From assembly GCF_026212465.1 (NCBI RefSeq), contig NC_080051.1, positions 2,009,001 to 2,073,000 of the forward strand: a stretch of 64,000 nt of DNA. Reading direction: 5' to 3'. The notes under the pieces were generated by a model. The model ran no database searches, was not told where the DNA came from, and saw only the letters and a program-made list of their open reading frames with translations. The translations under genes were made by a program, and so were the position numbers. Of this stretch, positions 15,401 through 31,200 are shown one piece after another. Numbering within the stretch: the first letter of the stretch is position 1; each line of letters starts with the position of its first letter. Origin of the DNA: Amaranthus tricolor (Eukaryota; Streptophyta; Magnoliopsida; Caryophyllales; Amaranthaceae).

Positions 15401-18400
15401 AACAAGGATTAATGGTCAATGACGAATGAACGATGAAGAATGAACAAGGATCAATGATCAATGAATAATGAACGATGAAGAATGAACAAGGATTAATGGT
15501 CAATGACGAATGAACGACGAAGAATGAACAAGGATCAATCATCAATGACGAATGAACGATGAAGAATGAACAAGGATCAATGATCAATGACGAATGAACG
15601 ATGAAGAATGAACAAGGATCAATGATCAATGAAGAATGAACGATGAAGAATGAACAAGGATCAATGATCAATGAAGAATGAACGATGAAGAATGAACAAG
15701 GAACAATGATCAATGAAGAATGAACGATGAAGAATGAACAAGGATTAATGGTCAATGACGAATAAACGATCAAGAATGAACAAGGATCAATGCTCAATGA
15801 AGAATGAACGATGAAGAATGAACAAGGAGTAATGGTCAATGACGAATGAACGATGAAGAATGAACAAGGATCAATGATCAATGACGAATGAATGATGAAG
15901 AATGAACAAGGATCAATTATCAATGAAGAATAAACAAGGATCAATGATCAATGACGAATGAACGATGAAGAATGAACAAGGATCAATGATCAATGAAGAA
16001 TGAACAAGGATCAATGATCAAAGAAGAATGAACGATGAAGAATGAACAAGGATCAATGATCAATGAAGAATGAACGATGAAGAATGAACAAGGATTAATG
16101 GTCAATGACGAATGAACGATGAAGAATGAACAAGGATCAATGATCAATGAAGAATGAACGATGAAGAATGAACAAGGATCAATGATCAATGAAGAATGAA
16201 CGATGAAGAATGAACAAGGATCAATGATCAATGAAGAATGAACGATGAAGAATGAACAAGGAACAATGATCAATGAAGAATGATAGATGAAGAATGAACA
16301 AGGATTAATGGTCAATGACGAATGAACGATGAAGAATGAACAAGGATCAATGCTCAATGAAGATTGAACGATGAAGAATCAACAAGGATCAATGATCAAT
16401 GAATAATGAACGATGAAGAATGAACAAGGATTAATGGTCAATGACGAATGAACGATGAAGAATGAACAAGGATCAATGATCAATGAAGAATGAACGATGA
16501 AGAATGAACAAGGAGTAATGGTCAATGACGAATGAACGATGAAGAATGAACAAGGATCAATGATCAATGACGAATGAACGATGAAGAATGAACAAGGATC
16601 AATGATCAATGAAGAATGAACGATGAAGAATGAACAAGGATCAATGATCAATGAAGAATGAACGATGAAGAATGAATAAGGAACAATGATCAATGAAGAA
16701 TGATCGATGAAGAATGAACAAGGATTAATGGTCAATGACGAATGAACGATGAAGAATGAACAAGGATCAATGCTCAATGAAGAATGAACGATGAAGAATG
16801 AACAAGGATCAATGACCAATGAAGAATGAACGATGAAGAATGAACAAGGATTAATGGTCAATGACGAATGAACGATGAAGAATGAACAAGGATCAATGAT
16901 CAAAGACGAATGAACGATGAAGAATGAACAAGGATCAATGATCAATGAAGAATGAACGATGAAGAATGAACAAGGATCAATGATCAATGAAGAATGAACG
17001 ATAAAGAATGAACAAGGATCAATTCTCAATCAATAATGAACGATGAAGAATGAACAAGGAACAATGATCAATGAAGAATGAACGATGAAGAATGAAGAAG
17101 GATTAATGGTCAATGACGAATGAACGATGAAGAATGAACAAGGATCAATGATCAATGAAGAATGATCAATGAAGAATGAACGATGAAGAATGAACAAGGA
17201 TTAATGGTCAATGACGAATGAACGATGAAGAATGAACAAGGATCAATGATCAAAGAAGAATGAACGTTGAAGAATGAACAAGGATCAATGATCAATGAAG
17301 AATGAACGATGAAGAATGAACAAGGAGTAACGGTCAAAGACGAATGAACGATGAAGAATGAACAAGGATCAATGATCAATGACGAATGAACGATGAAGAA
17401 TGAACAAGGATCAATGATCAATGAAGAATGAACAAGGATCAATGATCAATGACGAATAAACGATGAAGAATGAACAAGGATTAATGGTCAATGACGAATG
17501 AACGATGAAGAATGAACAAGGATCAATGATCAATGAAGAATGAACGATGAAGAATGAACAAGGATTAATGGTCAATGACGAATGAACGATGAAGAATGAA
17601 CAAGGATCAATGATCAATGACGAATGAACGATGAAGAATGAACAAGGATCAATGATCAATGACGAATGAACGTTGAAGAATTAACAAGGATCAATGATCA
17701 ATGAAGAATGAACAAGGATCAATGATCAAAGAAGAATGAACGATGAAGAATGAACAAGGATCAATGATCAATGAAGAATGAACGAAGAAGACTGAACAAG
17801 GATCAATTCTAAATGAAGAATGAACGATGAAGAATGAACAAGGAACAATGATCAATGAAGAATGAACGATGAAGATTTAACAAGGATTAATGGTCAATGA
17901 CGAATGAACGATGAAGAATGAACAAGGATCAATGATCAATGAAGAATGAACGATGAAGAATGAACAAGGATCAATGATCAATGAAGAATGAACGATGAAG
18001 AATGAACAAGGATTAATTCTCAATGAAGAATGAACGATGAAGAATGAACAAGGAACAATGATCAATGAAGAATGAACGATGAAGATTTAACAAGGATTAA
18101 TGGTCAATGACGAATGAACGATGAAGAATGAACAAGGATCAATGATCAAAGAAGAATGAACGATGAAGAATGAACAAGGATCAATGATCAATGAAGAATG
18201 AACGATGAAGAATGAACAAGGATTAATGGTCAATGACGAATGAACGATGAAGAATGAACAAGGATCAATGATCAATGAATAATGAACGATGAAGAATGAA
18301 CAAGGATTAATGGTCAATGACGAATGAACGACGAAGAATGAACAAGGATCAATCATCAATGACGAATGAACGATGAAGAATGAACAAGGATCAATGATCA

Positions 18401-21400
18401 ATGACGAATGAACGATGAAGAATGAACAAGGATCAATGATCAATGAAGAATGAACGATGAAGAATGAACAAGGATCAATGATCAATGAAGAATGAACGAT
18501 GAAGAATGAACAAGGAACAATGATCAATGAAGAATGAACGATGAAGAATGAACAAGGATTAATGGTCAATGACGAATAAACGATCAAGAATGAACAAGGA
18601 TCAATGCTCAATGAAGAATGAACGATGAAGAATGAACAAGGAGTAATGGTCAATGACGAATGAACGATGAAGAATGAACAAGGATCAATGATCAATGACG
18701 AATGAATGATGAAGAATGAACAAGGATCAATTATCAATGAAGAATAAACAAGGATCAATGATCAATGACGAATGAACGATGAAGAATGAACAAGGATCAA
18801 TGATCAATGAAGAATGAACAAGGATCAATGATCAAAGAAGAATGAACGATGAAGAATGAACAAGGATCAATGATCAATGAAGAATGAACGATGAAGAATG
18901 AACAAGGATTAATGGTCAATGACGAATGAACGATGAAGAATGAACAAGGATCAATGATCAATGAAGAATGAACGATGAAGAATGAACAAGGATTAATGGT
19001 CAATGACGAATGAACGATGAAGAATGAACAAGGATCAATGATCAATGAAGAATGAACGATGAAGAATGAACAAGGAGTAATGGTCAATGACGAATGAACG
19101 ATGAAGAATGAACAAGGATCAATGATCAATGACGAATGAACGATGAAGAATGAACAAGGATCAATGATCAATGAAGAATGAACGATGAAGAATGAACAAG
19201 GATCAATGATCAATGAAGAATGAACGATGAAGAATGAATAAGGAACAATGATCAATGAAGAATGATCGATGAAGAATGAACAAGGATTAATGGTCAATGA
19301 CGAATGAACGATGAAGAATGAACAAGGATCAATGATCAATGACGAATGAACGATGAAGAATGAACAAGGATCAATGATCAATGACGAATGAACGATGAAG
19401 AATTAACAAGGATCAATGATCAATGAAGAATGAACAAGGATCAATGATCAAAGAAGAATGAACGATGAAGAATGAACAAGGATCAATGATCAATGAAGAA
19501 TGAACGATGAAGAATGAACAAGGATCAATGATCAATGAAGAATGAACGAAGAAGACTGAACAAGGATCAATTCTAAATGAAGAATGAACGATGAAGAATG
19601 AACAAGGAACAATGATCAATGAAGAATGAACGATGAAGATTTAACAAGGATTAATGGTCAATGACGAATGAACGATGAAGAATGAACAAGGATCAATGAT
19701 CAATGAAGAATGAACGATGAAGAATGAACAAGGATCAATGATCAATGAAGAATGAACGATGAAGAATGAACAAGGATTAATTCTCAATGAAGAATGAACG
19801 ATGAAGAATGAACAAGGAACAATGATCAATGAAGAATGAACGATGAAGATTTAACAAGGATTAATGGTCAATGACGAATGAACGATGAAGAATGAACAAG
19901 GATCAATGATCAAAGAAGAATGAACGATGAAGAATGAACAAGGATCAATGATCAATGAAGAATGAACGATGAAGAATGAACAAGGATTAATGGTCAATGA
20001 CGAATGAACGATGAAGAATGAACAAGGATCAATGATCAATGAATAATGAACGATGAAGAATGAACAAGGATTAATGGTCAATGACGAATGAACGACGAAG
20101 AATGAACAAGGATCAATCATCAATGACGAATGAACGATGAAGAATGAACAAGGATCAATGATCAATGACGAATGAACGATGAAGAATGAACAAGGATCAA
20201 TGATCAATGAAGAATGAACGATGAAGAATGAACAAGGATCAATGATCAATGAAGAATGAACGATGAAGAATGAACAAGGAACAATGATCAATGAAGAATG
20301 AACGATGAAGAATGAACAAGGATTAATGGTCAATGACGAATAAACGATCAAGAATGAACAAGGATCAATGCTCAATGAAGAATGAACGATGAAGAATGAA
20401 CAAGGAGTAATGGTCAATGACGAATGAACGATGAAGAATGAACAAGGATCAATGATCAATGACGAATGAATGATGAAGAATGAACAAGGATCAATTATCA
20501 ATGAAGAATAAACAAGGATCAATGATCAATGACGAATGAACGATGAAGAATGAACAAGGATCAATGATCAATGAAGAATGAACAAGGATCAATGATCAAA
20601 GAAGAATGAACGATGAAGAATGAACAAGGATCAATGATCAATGAAGAATGAACGATGAAGAATGAACAAGGATTAATGGTCAATGACGAATGAACGATGA
20701 AGAATGAACAAGGATCAATGATCAATGAAGAATGAACGATGAAGAATGAACAAGGATTAATGGTCAATGACGAATGAACGATGAAGAATGAACAAGGATC
20801 AATGATCAATGAAGAATGAACGATGAAGAATGAACAAGGAGTAATGGTCAATGACGAATGAACGATGAAGAATGAACAAGGATCAATGATCAATGACGAA
20901 TGAACGATGAAGAATGAACAAGGATCAATGATCAATGAAGAATGAACGATGAAGAATGAACAAGGATCAATGATCAATGAAGAATGAACGATGAAGAATG
21001 AATAAGGAACAATGATCAATGAAGAATGATCGATGAAGAATGAACAAGGATTAATGGTCAATGACGAATGAACGATGAAGAATGAACAAGGATCAATGCT
21101 CAATGAAGAATGAACGATGAAGAATGAACAAGGATCAATGACCAATGAAGAATGAACGATGAAGAATGAACAAGGATTAATGGTCAATGACGAATGAACG
21201 ATGAAGAATGAACAAGGATCAATGATCAAAGACGAATGAACGATGAAGAATGAACAAGGATCAATGATCAATGAAGAATGAACGATGAAGAATGAACAAG
21301 GATCAATGATCAATGAAGAATGAACGATAAAGAATGAACAAGGATCAATTCTCAATCAATAATGAACGATGAAGAATGAACAAGGAACAATGATCAATGA

Positions 21401-23164
21401 AGAATGAACGATGAAGAATGAAGAAGGATTAATGGTCAATGACGAATGAACGATGAAGAATGAACAAGGATCAATGATCAATGAAGAATGATCAATGAAG
21501 AATGAACGATGAAGAATGAACAAGGATTAATGGTCAATGACGAATGAACGATGAAGAATGAACAAGGATCAATGATCAAAGAAGAATGAACGTTGAAGAA
21601 TGAACAAGGATCAATGATCAATGAAGAATGAACGATGAAGAATGAACAAGGAGTAACGGTCAAAGACGAATGAACGATGAAGAATAAACAAGGATCAATG
21701 ATCAATGACGAATGAACGATGAAGAATGAACAAGGATCAATGATCAATGAAGAATGAACAAGGATCAATGATCAATGACGAATAAACGATGAAGAATGAA
21801 CAAGGATTAATGGTCAATGACGAATGAACGATGAAGAATGAACAAGGATCAATGATCAATGAAGAATGAACGATGAAGAATGAACAAGGATTAATGGTCA
21901 ATGACGAATGAACGATGAAGAATGAACAAGGATCAATGATCAATGACGAATGAACGATGAAGAATGAACAAGGATCAATGATCAATGACGAATGAACGAT
22001 GAAGAATTAACAAGGATCAATGATCAATGAAGAATGAACAAGGATCAATGATCAAAGAAGAATGAACGATGAAGAATGAACAAGGATCAATGATCAATGA
22101 AGAATGAACGATGAAGAATGAACAAGGATCAATGATCAATGAAGAATGAACGAAGAAGACTGAACAAGGATCAATTCTAAATGAAGAATGAACGATGAAG
22201 AATGAACAAGGAACAATGATCAATGAAGAATGAACGATGAAGATTTAACAAGGATTAATGGTCAATGACGAATGAACGATAAAGAATGAACAAGGATCAA
22301 TGATCAATGAAGAATGAACGATGAAGAATGAACAAGGATCAATGATCAATGAAGAATGAACGATGAAGAATGAACAAGGATTAATTCTCAATGAAGAATG
22401 AACGATGAAGAATGAACAAGGAACAATGATCAATGAAGAATGAACGATGAAGATTTAACAAGGATTAATGGTCAATGACGAATGAACGATGAAGAATGAA
22501 AAAGGATCAATGATCAAAGAAGAATGAACGATGAAGAATGAACAAGGATCAATGATCAATGAAGAATGAACGATGAAGAATGAACAAGGATTAATGGTCA
22601 ATGACGAATGAACGATGAAGAATGAACAAGGATCAATGATCAATGAATAATGAACGATGAAGAATGAACAAGGATTAATGGTCAATGACGAATGAACGAC
22701 GAAGAATGAACAAGGATCAATCATCAATGACGAATGAACGATGAAGAATGAACAAGGATCAATGATCAATGACGAATGAACGATGAAGAATGAACAAGGA
22801 TCAATGATCAATGAAGAATGAACGATGAAGAATGAACAAGGATCAATGATCAATGAAGAATGAACGATGAAGAATGAACAAGGAACAATGATCAATGAAG
22901 AATGAACGATGAAGAATGAACAAGGATTAATGGTCAATGACGAATAAACGATCAAGAATGAACAAGGATCAATGCTCAATGAAGAATGAACGATGAAGAA
23001 TGAACAAGGAGTAATGGTCAATGACGAATGAACGATGAAGAATGAACAAGGATCAATGATCAATGACGAATGAATGATGAAGAATGAACAAGGATCAATT
23101 ATCAATGAAGAATAAACAAGGATCAATGATCAATGACGAATGAACGATGAAGAATGAACAAGGA
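12462..23164. repeat. Domain D: higher-order repeats with offsets 1,834, 2,856 and 4,326 bp
   Basis: The same composite unit order, starting just after a 56-bp unit, restarts at about 12,462, 14,296, 17,152 and 21,478. Two of these offsets are exact multiples of 42 (2,856 is 68 units, 4,326 is 103 units). A CAATCATC variant recurs at 15,536 and 18,350 and again near 20,115 and 22,719. A GAAGACTGAAC variant recurs four times. Copies differ by whole units: the stretch near 17,760 lacks one plain unit found near 14,940, which turns a 2,856-bp offset into 2,814 bp. Unit order is close to domain B, including the GATTTAA stops and the composite starting near 3,226 and 15,273. Confidence 0.85.
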
Positions 23165-26100
23165 TCAATGATCAATGAAGAATGAACAAGGATCAATGAT
23201 CAAAGAAGAATGAACGATGAAGAATGAACAAGGATCAATGATCAATGAAGAATGAACGATGAAGAATGAACAAGGATTAATGGTCAATGACGAATGAACG
23301 ATGAAGAATGAACAAGGATCAATGATCAATGAAGAATGAACGATGAAGAATGAACAAGGATCAATGATCAATGAAGAATGAACGATGAAGAATGAACAAG
23401 GATTAATGGTCAATGACGAATGAACGATGAAGAATGAACAAGGATCAATGATCAATGAAGAATGAACGATGAAGAATGAACAAGGAGTAATGGTCAATGA
23501 CGAATGAACGATGAAGAATGAACAAGGATCAATGATCAATGACGAATGAACGATGAAGAATGAACAAGGATCAATGATCAATGAAGAATGAACGATGAAG
23601 AATGAACAAATGATCAATGAAGAATGAACGATAAAGAATGAACAAGGATCAATTCTCAATGAAGAATGAACGATGAAGAATGAACAAGGAACAATGATGA
23701 ATGAAGAATGAACGATGAAGAATGAAGAAGGATTAATGGTCAATGACGAATGAACGATGAAGAATGAACAAGGATCAATGATCAATGAAGAATGATCAAT
23801 GAAGAATGAACGATGAAGAATGAACAAGGATTAATGGTCAATGACGAATGAACGATGAAGAATGAACAAGGATCAATGATCAAAGAAGAATGAACGATGA
23901 AGAATGAACAAGGATCAATGATCAATGAAGAATGAACGATGAATAATGAACAAGGATTAATGATCAATGAAGAATGAACGATGAAGAATGAACAAGGATC
24001 AATGATCAATGAATAATGAACGATGAAGAATGAACAAGGATTAATGGTCAATGACGAATGAACGACGAAGAATGAACAAGGATCAATGATCAATGACGAA
24101 TGAACGATGAAGAATGAACAAGGATCAATGATCAATGACGAATGAACGATGAAGAATGAACAAGGATCAATGATCAATGAAGAATGAACGATGAAGAATG
24201 AACAAGGATCAATGATCAATGAAGAATGAACGATGAAGAATGAACAAGGAACAATGATCAATGAAGAATGAACGATGAAGAATGAACAAGGATTAATGGT
24301 CAATGACGAATGAACGATGAAGAATGAACAAGGATCAATGATCAATGAAGAATGAACGATGAAGAATGAACAAGGATCAATGATCAATGAAGAATGAACG
24401 ATGAAGAATGAACAAGGATTAATGGTCAATGACGAATGAACGATGAAGAATGAACAAGGATCAATGATCAATGAAGAATGAACGATGAAGAATGAACAAG
24501 GAGTAATGGTCAATGACGAATGAACGATGAAGAATGAACAAGGATCAATGATCAATGAAGAATAAACAAGGATCAATGATCAATGACGAATGAACGATGA
24601 AGAATGAACAAGGATCAATGATCAATGAAGAATGAACAAGTATCAAAGATCAAAGAAGAATGAACGATGAAGAATGAACAAGGATCAATGATCGATGAAG
24701 AATGAACGATGAAGAATGAACAAGGATTAATGGTCAATGACGAATGAACGATGAAGAATGAACAAGGATCAATGATCAATGAAGAATGAACGATGAAGAA
24801 TGAACAAGGATCAATGATCAATGAAGAATGAACGATGAAGAATGAACAAGGATTAATGGTCAATGACGAATGAACGATGAAGAATGAACAAGGATCAATG
24901 ATCAATGAAGAATGAACGATGAAGAATGAACAAGGAGTAATGGTCAATGACGAATGAACGATGAAGAATGAACAAGGATCAATGATCAATGACGAATGAA
25001 CGATGAAGAATGAACAAGGATCAATGATCAATGAAGAATGAACGATGAAGAATGAACAAGGATCAATGATCAATGAAGAATGAACGATAATGAATGAACA
25101 AGGATCAATTCTCAATGAAGAATGAACGATGAAGAATGAACAAGGAACAATGATCAATGAAGAATGAACGATGAAGAATGAACAAGGATCAATGATCAAT
25201 GAAGAATGAACGATGAAGAATGAACAAGGATTAATGGTCAATGACGAATGAACGATGAAGAATGAACAAGGATCAATGATCAATGAAGAATGAACGATGA
25301 AGAATGAACAAGGATCAATGATCAATGAAGAATGAACCATGAAGAATGAACAAGGAACAATGATCAATGAAGAATGAACGATGAAGAATGAACAAGGATT
25401 AATGGTCAATGACGAATGAACGATGAAGAATGAACAAGGATCAATGATCAATGAAGAATGAACGATGAAGAATGAACAAGGATCAATGATCAATGAAGAA
25501 TGAACGATGAAGAATGAACAAGGATTAATGGTCAATGACGAATGAACGATGAAGAATGAACAAGGATCAATGATCAATGAAGAATGAACGATGAAGAATG
25601 AACAAGGAGTAATGGTCAATGACGAATGAACGATGAAGAATGAACAAGGATCAATGATCAATGAAGAATAAACAAGGATCAATGATCAATGACGAATGAA
25701 CGATGAAGAATGAACAAGGATCAATGATCAATGAAGAATGAACAAGGATCAATGATCAAAGAAGAATGAACGATGAAGAATGAACAAGGATCAATGATCA
25801 ATGAAGAATGAACGATGAAGAATGAACAAGGATTAATGGTCAATGACGAATGAACGATGAAGAATGAACAAGGATCAATGATCAATGAAGAATGAACGAT
25901 GAAGAATGAACAAGGATCAATGATCAATGAAGAATGAACGATGAAGAATGAACAAGGATTAATGGTCAATGACGAATGAACGATGAAGAATGAACAAGGA
26001 TCAATGATCAATGAAGAATGAACGATGAAGAATGAACAAGGAGTAATGGTCAATGACGAATGAACGATGAAGAATGAACAAGGATCAATGATCAATGACG

Positions 26101-28276
26101 AATGAACGATGAAGAATGAACAAGGATCAATGATCAATGAAGAATGAACGATGAAGAATGAACAAATGATCAATGAAGAATGAACGATAAAGAATGAACA
26201 AGGATCAATTCTCAATGAAGAATGAACGATGAAGAATGAACAAGGAACAATGATGAATGAAGAATGAACGATGAAGAATGAAGAAGGATTAATGGTCAAT
26301 GACGAATGAACGATGAAGAATGAACAAGGATCAATGATCAATGAAGAATGATCAATGAAGAATGAACGATGAAGAATGAACAAGGATTAATGGTCAATGA
26401 CGAATGAACGATGAAGAATGAACAAGGATCAATGATCAAAGAAGAATGAACGATGAAGAATGAACAAGGATCAATGATCAATGAAGAATGAACGATGAAT
26501 AATGAACAAGGATTAATGGTCAATGACGAATGAACGATGAAGAATGAACAAGGATCAATGATCAATGAATAATGAACGATGAAGAATGAACAAGGATTAA
26601 TGGTCAATGACGAATGAACGACGAAGAATGAACAAGGATCAATGATCAATGACGAATGAACGATGAAGAATGAACAAGGATCAATGATCAATGACGAATG
26701 AACGATGAAGAATGAACAAGGATCAATGATCAATGAAGAATGAACGATGAAGAATGAACAAGGATCAATGATCAATGAAGAATGAACGATGAAGAATGAA
26801 CAAGGAACAATGATCAATGAAGAATGAACGATGAAGAATGAACAAGGATTAATGGTCAATGACGAATGAACGATGAAGAATGAACAAGGATCAATGATCA
26901 ATGAAGAATGAACGATGAAGAATGAACAAGGATCAATGATCAATGAAGAATGAACGATGAAGAATGAACAAGGATTAATGGTCAATGACGAATGAACGAT
27001 GAAGAATGAACAAGGATCAATGATCAATGAAGAATGAACGATGAAGAATGAACAAGGAGTAATGGTCAATGACGAATGAACGATGAAGAATGAACAAGGA
27101 TCAATGATCAATGAAGAATAAACAAGGATCAATGATCAATGACGAATGAACGATGAAGAATGAACAAGGATCAATGATCAATGAAGAATGAACAAGTATC
27201 AAAGATCAAAGAAGAATGAACGATGAAGAATGAACAAGGATCAATGATCAATGAAGAATGAACGATGAAGAATGAACAAGGATTAATGGTCAATGACGAA
27301 TGAACGATGAAGAATGAACAAGGATCAATGATCAATGAAGAATGAACGATGAAGAATGAACAAGGATCAATGATCAATGAAGAATGAACGATGAAGAATG
27401 AACAAGGATTAATGGTCAATGACGAATGAACGATGAAGAATGAACAAGGATCAATGATCAATGAAGAATGAACGATGAAGAATGAACAAGGAGTAATGGT
27501 CAATGACGAATGAACGATGAAGAATGAACAAGAATCAATGATCAATGACGAATGAACGATGAAGAATGAACAAGGATCAATGATCAATGAAGAATGAACG
27601 ATGAAGAATGAACAAGGATCAATGATCAATGAAGAATGAACGATAATGAATGAACAAGGATCAATTCTCAATGAAGAATGAACGATGAAGAATGAACAAG
27701 GAACAATGATCAATGAAGAATGAACGATGAAGAATGAACAAGGATCAATGATCAATGAAGAATGAACGATGAAGAATGAACAAGGATTAATGGTCAATGA
27801 CGAATGAACGATGAAGAATGAACAAGGATCAATGATCAATGAAGAATGAACGATGAAGAATGAACAAGGATCAATGATCAATGAAGAATGAACGATGAAG
27901 AATGAACAAGGAACAATGATCAATGAAGAATGAACGATGAAGAATGAACAAGGATTAATGGTCAATGACGAATGAACGATGAAGAATGAACAAGGATCAA
28001 TGATCAATGAAGAATGAACGATGAAGAATGAACAAGGATCAATGATCAATGAAGAATGAACGATGAAGAATGAACAAGGATTAATGGTCAATGACGAATG
28101 AACGATGAAGAATGAACAAGGATCAATGATCAATGAAGAATGAACGATGAAGAATGAACAAGGAGTAATGGTCAATGACGAATGAACGATGAAGAATGAA
28201 CAAGGATCAATGATCAATGAAGAATAAACAAGGATCAATGATCAATGACGAATGAACGATGAAGAATGAACAAGGA
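23165..28276. repeat. Domain E, first part: two copies of a 2,556-bp higher-order repeat
   Basis: Copies run 23,165-25,720 and 25,721-28,276. Each consists of a block of about 1,450 bp and a block of 1,106 bp. The period is 61 units minus 6 bp. The 6 bp is an exact shared deletion giving AACAAATGATC at 23,605 and 26,161, which fixes the register of the two copies. Both contain the 56-bp unit (about 23,790 and 26,346) and the AAGTATCAAAGATC mark (24,641 and 27,197). A small difference sits at 23,958-23,971, where a hybrid unit replaces the variant found in the other copy. Confidence 0.88.
23605..23615 (+). repeat. 6-bp deletion in heptads 4-5, shared with 26,161
   Basis: AACAAATGATC lacks the GGATCA expected after AACAA, removing one GATC. 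The identical deletion lies 2,556 bp downstream at 26,161, which shows that the two flanking copies descend from one block. Confidence 0.88.
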
Positions 28277-31200
28277 TCAATGATCAATGAAGAATGAACA
28301 AGTATCAAAGATCAAAGAAGAATGAACGATGAAGAATGAACAAGGATCAATGATCAATGAAGAATGAACGATGAAGAATGAACAAGGATTAATGGTCAAT
28401 GACGAATGAACGATGAAGAATGAACAAGGATCAATGATCAATGAAGAATGAACGATGAAGAATGAACAAGGATCAATGATCAATGAAGAATGAACGATGA
28501 AGAATGAACAAGGATTAATGGTCAATGACGAATGAACGATGAAGAATGAACAAGGATCAATGATCAATGAAGAATGAACGATGAAGAATGAACAAGGAGT
28601 AATGGTCAATGACGAATGAACGATGAAGAATGAACAAGGATCAATGATCAATGACGAATGAACGATGAAGAATGAACAAGGATCAATGATCAATGAAGAA
28701 TGAACGATGAAGAATGAACAAGGATCAATGATCAATGAAGAATGAACGATAATGAATGAACAAGGATCAATTCTCAATGAAGAATGAACGATGAAGAATG
28801 AACAAGGAACAACGATCAATGAAGAATGAACGATGAAGAATGAACAAGGATCAATGATCAATGAAGAATGAACGATGAAGAATGAACAAGGATTAATGGT
28901 CAATGACGAATGAACGATGAAGAATGAACAAGGATCAATGATCAATGAAGAATGAACGATGAAGAATGAACAAGGATCAATGATCGATGAAGAATGAACG
29001 ATGAAGAATGAACAAGGATCAATTCTCAATGAATAATGAACGATGAAGAATGAACAAGGAACAATGATCAATGAAGAATGAACGATGAAGAATGAACAAG
29101 GATTAATGGTCAATGACGAATGAACGATGAAGAATGAACAAGGATCAATGATCAATGAAGAATGAACGATGAAGAATGAACAAGGATCAATGATCAATGA
29201 AGAATGAACGACGAAGAATGAACAAGGATTAATGGTCAATGACGAAAGAACGATGAAGAATGAACAAGGATCAATGATCAATGACGAATGAACGATGAAG
29301 AATGAACAAGGATCAATGATCAATGAAGAATGAACGATGAAGAATGAACAAGGAGTAATGGTCAATGACGAATGAACGATGAAGAATGAACAAGGATCAA
29401 TGATCAATGACGAATGAACGATGAAGAATGAACAAGGATCAATGATCAATGAAGAATGAACGATGAAGAATGAACAAGGATCAATTCTCAATGAAGAATG
29501 AACGATGAAGAATGAACAAGGAACAATGATCAATGAAGAATGAACGATGAAGAATGAACAAGGATTAATGGTCAATGACGAATGAACGATGAAGAATGAA
29601 CAAGGATCAATGATCAATGAAGAATGAACGATGAAGAATGAACAAGGAGTAATGGTCAATGACGAATGAACGATGAAGAATGAACAAGGATCAATGATCA
29701 ATGACGAATGAACGATGAAGAATGAACAAGGATTAATGGTCAATGACAAATTAACGATGAAGAATGAACAAGGATCAATGATACTTGAAGAATGAACGAT
29801 GAAGATTGAACAAGGATCAATGATCAATGAAGAATGAACGATGAAGAATGAACAAGGATTAATGGTCAATGACGAATGCACGATGAAGAATGAACAAGGA
29901 TCAATGATCAATGAAGAATGAACGATGAAGAATGAACAAGGATCAATGCTCAATGAAGAATGAACGATGAAGAATGAACAAGGATCAATGATCAATGAAG
30001 AATGAACGATGAAGAATGAACAAGGAACAATGATCAGTGAAGAATGATCGATGAAGAATGAACAAGGATTAATGGTCAATGACGAATGAACGATGAAGAA
30101 TGAACAAGGATTAATGGTCAATGACGAATGAACGATGAAGAATGAACAAGGATCAATGATGAATGAAGAATGAACGATGAAGAATGAACAAGGATTAATG
30201 GTCAATGACGAATTAACGATGAAAAATGAACAAGGATCAATGATCAATGAAGAATGAACGATGAACATTGAACAAGGATCAATGATCAATGAAGAATGAA
30301 CGATGAAGAATGAACAAGGATTAATGGTCAATGACGAATGAACGATGAAGAATGAACAAGGATCAATGATCAATGAAGAATGAACGATGAAGAATGAACA
30401 AGGATCAATGATCAATGAAGAATGAACGATGAAGAATGAACAAGGATCAATGATCAATGAAGAATGAACGATGAAGAATGAACAAGGAACAATGATCAAT
30501 GAAGAATGAACGATGAAGAATGAACAAGGATTAATGGTCAATGACGAATGAACGATGAAGAATGAACAAGGATCAATGATCAATGAAGAATGAACGATGA
30601 AGAATGAACAAGGATCAATGATCAATGAAGAATGAACGATGAAGAATGAACAAGGATTAATGGTCAATGACGAATGAACGATGAAGAATGAACAAGGATC
30701 AATGATCAATGAAGAATGAACGATGAAGAATGAACAAGGAGTAATGGTCAATGACGAATGAACGATGAAGAATGAACAAGGATCAATGATCAATGAAGAA
30801 TAAACAAGGATCAATGATCAATGACGAATGAACGATGAAGAATGAACAAGGATCAATGATCAATGAAGAATGAACAAGTATCAAAGATCAAAGAAGAATG
30901 AACGATGAAGAATGAACAAGGATCAATGATCAATGAAGAATGAACGATGAAGAATGAACAAGGATTAATGGTCAATGACGAATGAACGATGAAGAATGAA
31001 CAAGGATCAATGATCAATGAAGAATGAACGATGAAGAATGAACAAGGAGTAATGGTCAATGACGAATGAACGATGAAGAATGAACAAGGATCAATGATCA
31101 ATGACGAATGAACGATGAAGAATGAACAAGGATCAATGATCAATGAAGAATGAACGATGAAGAATGAACAAGGATCAATTCTCAATGAAGAATGAACGAT

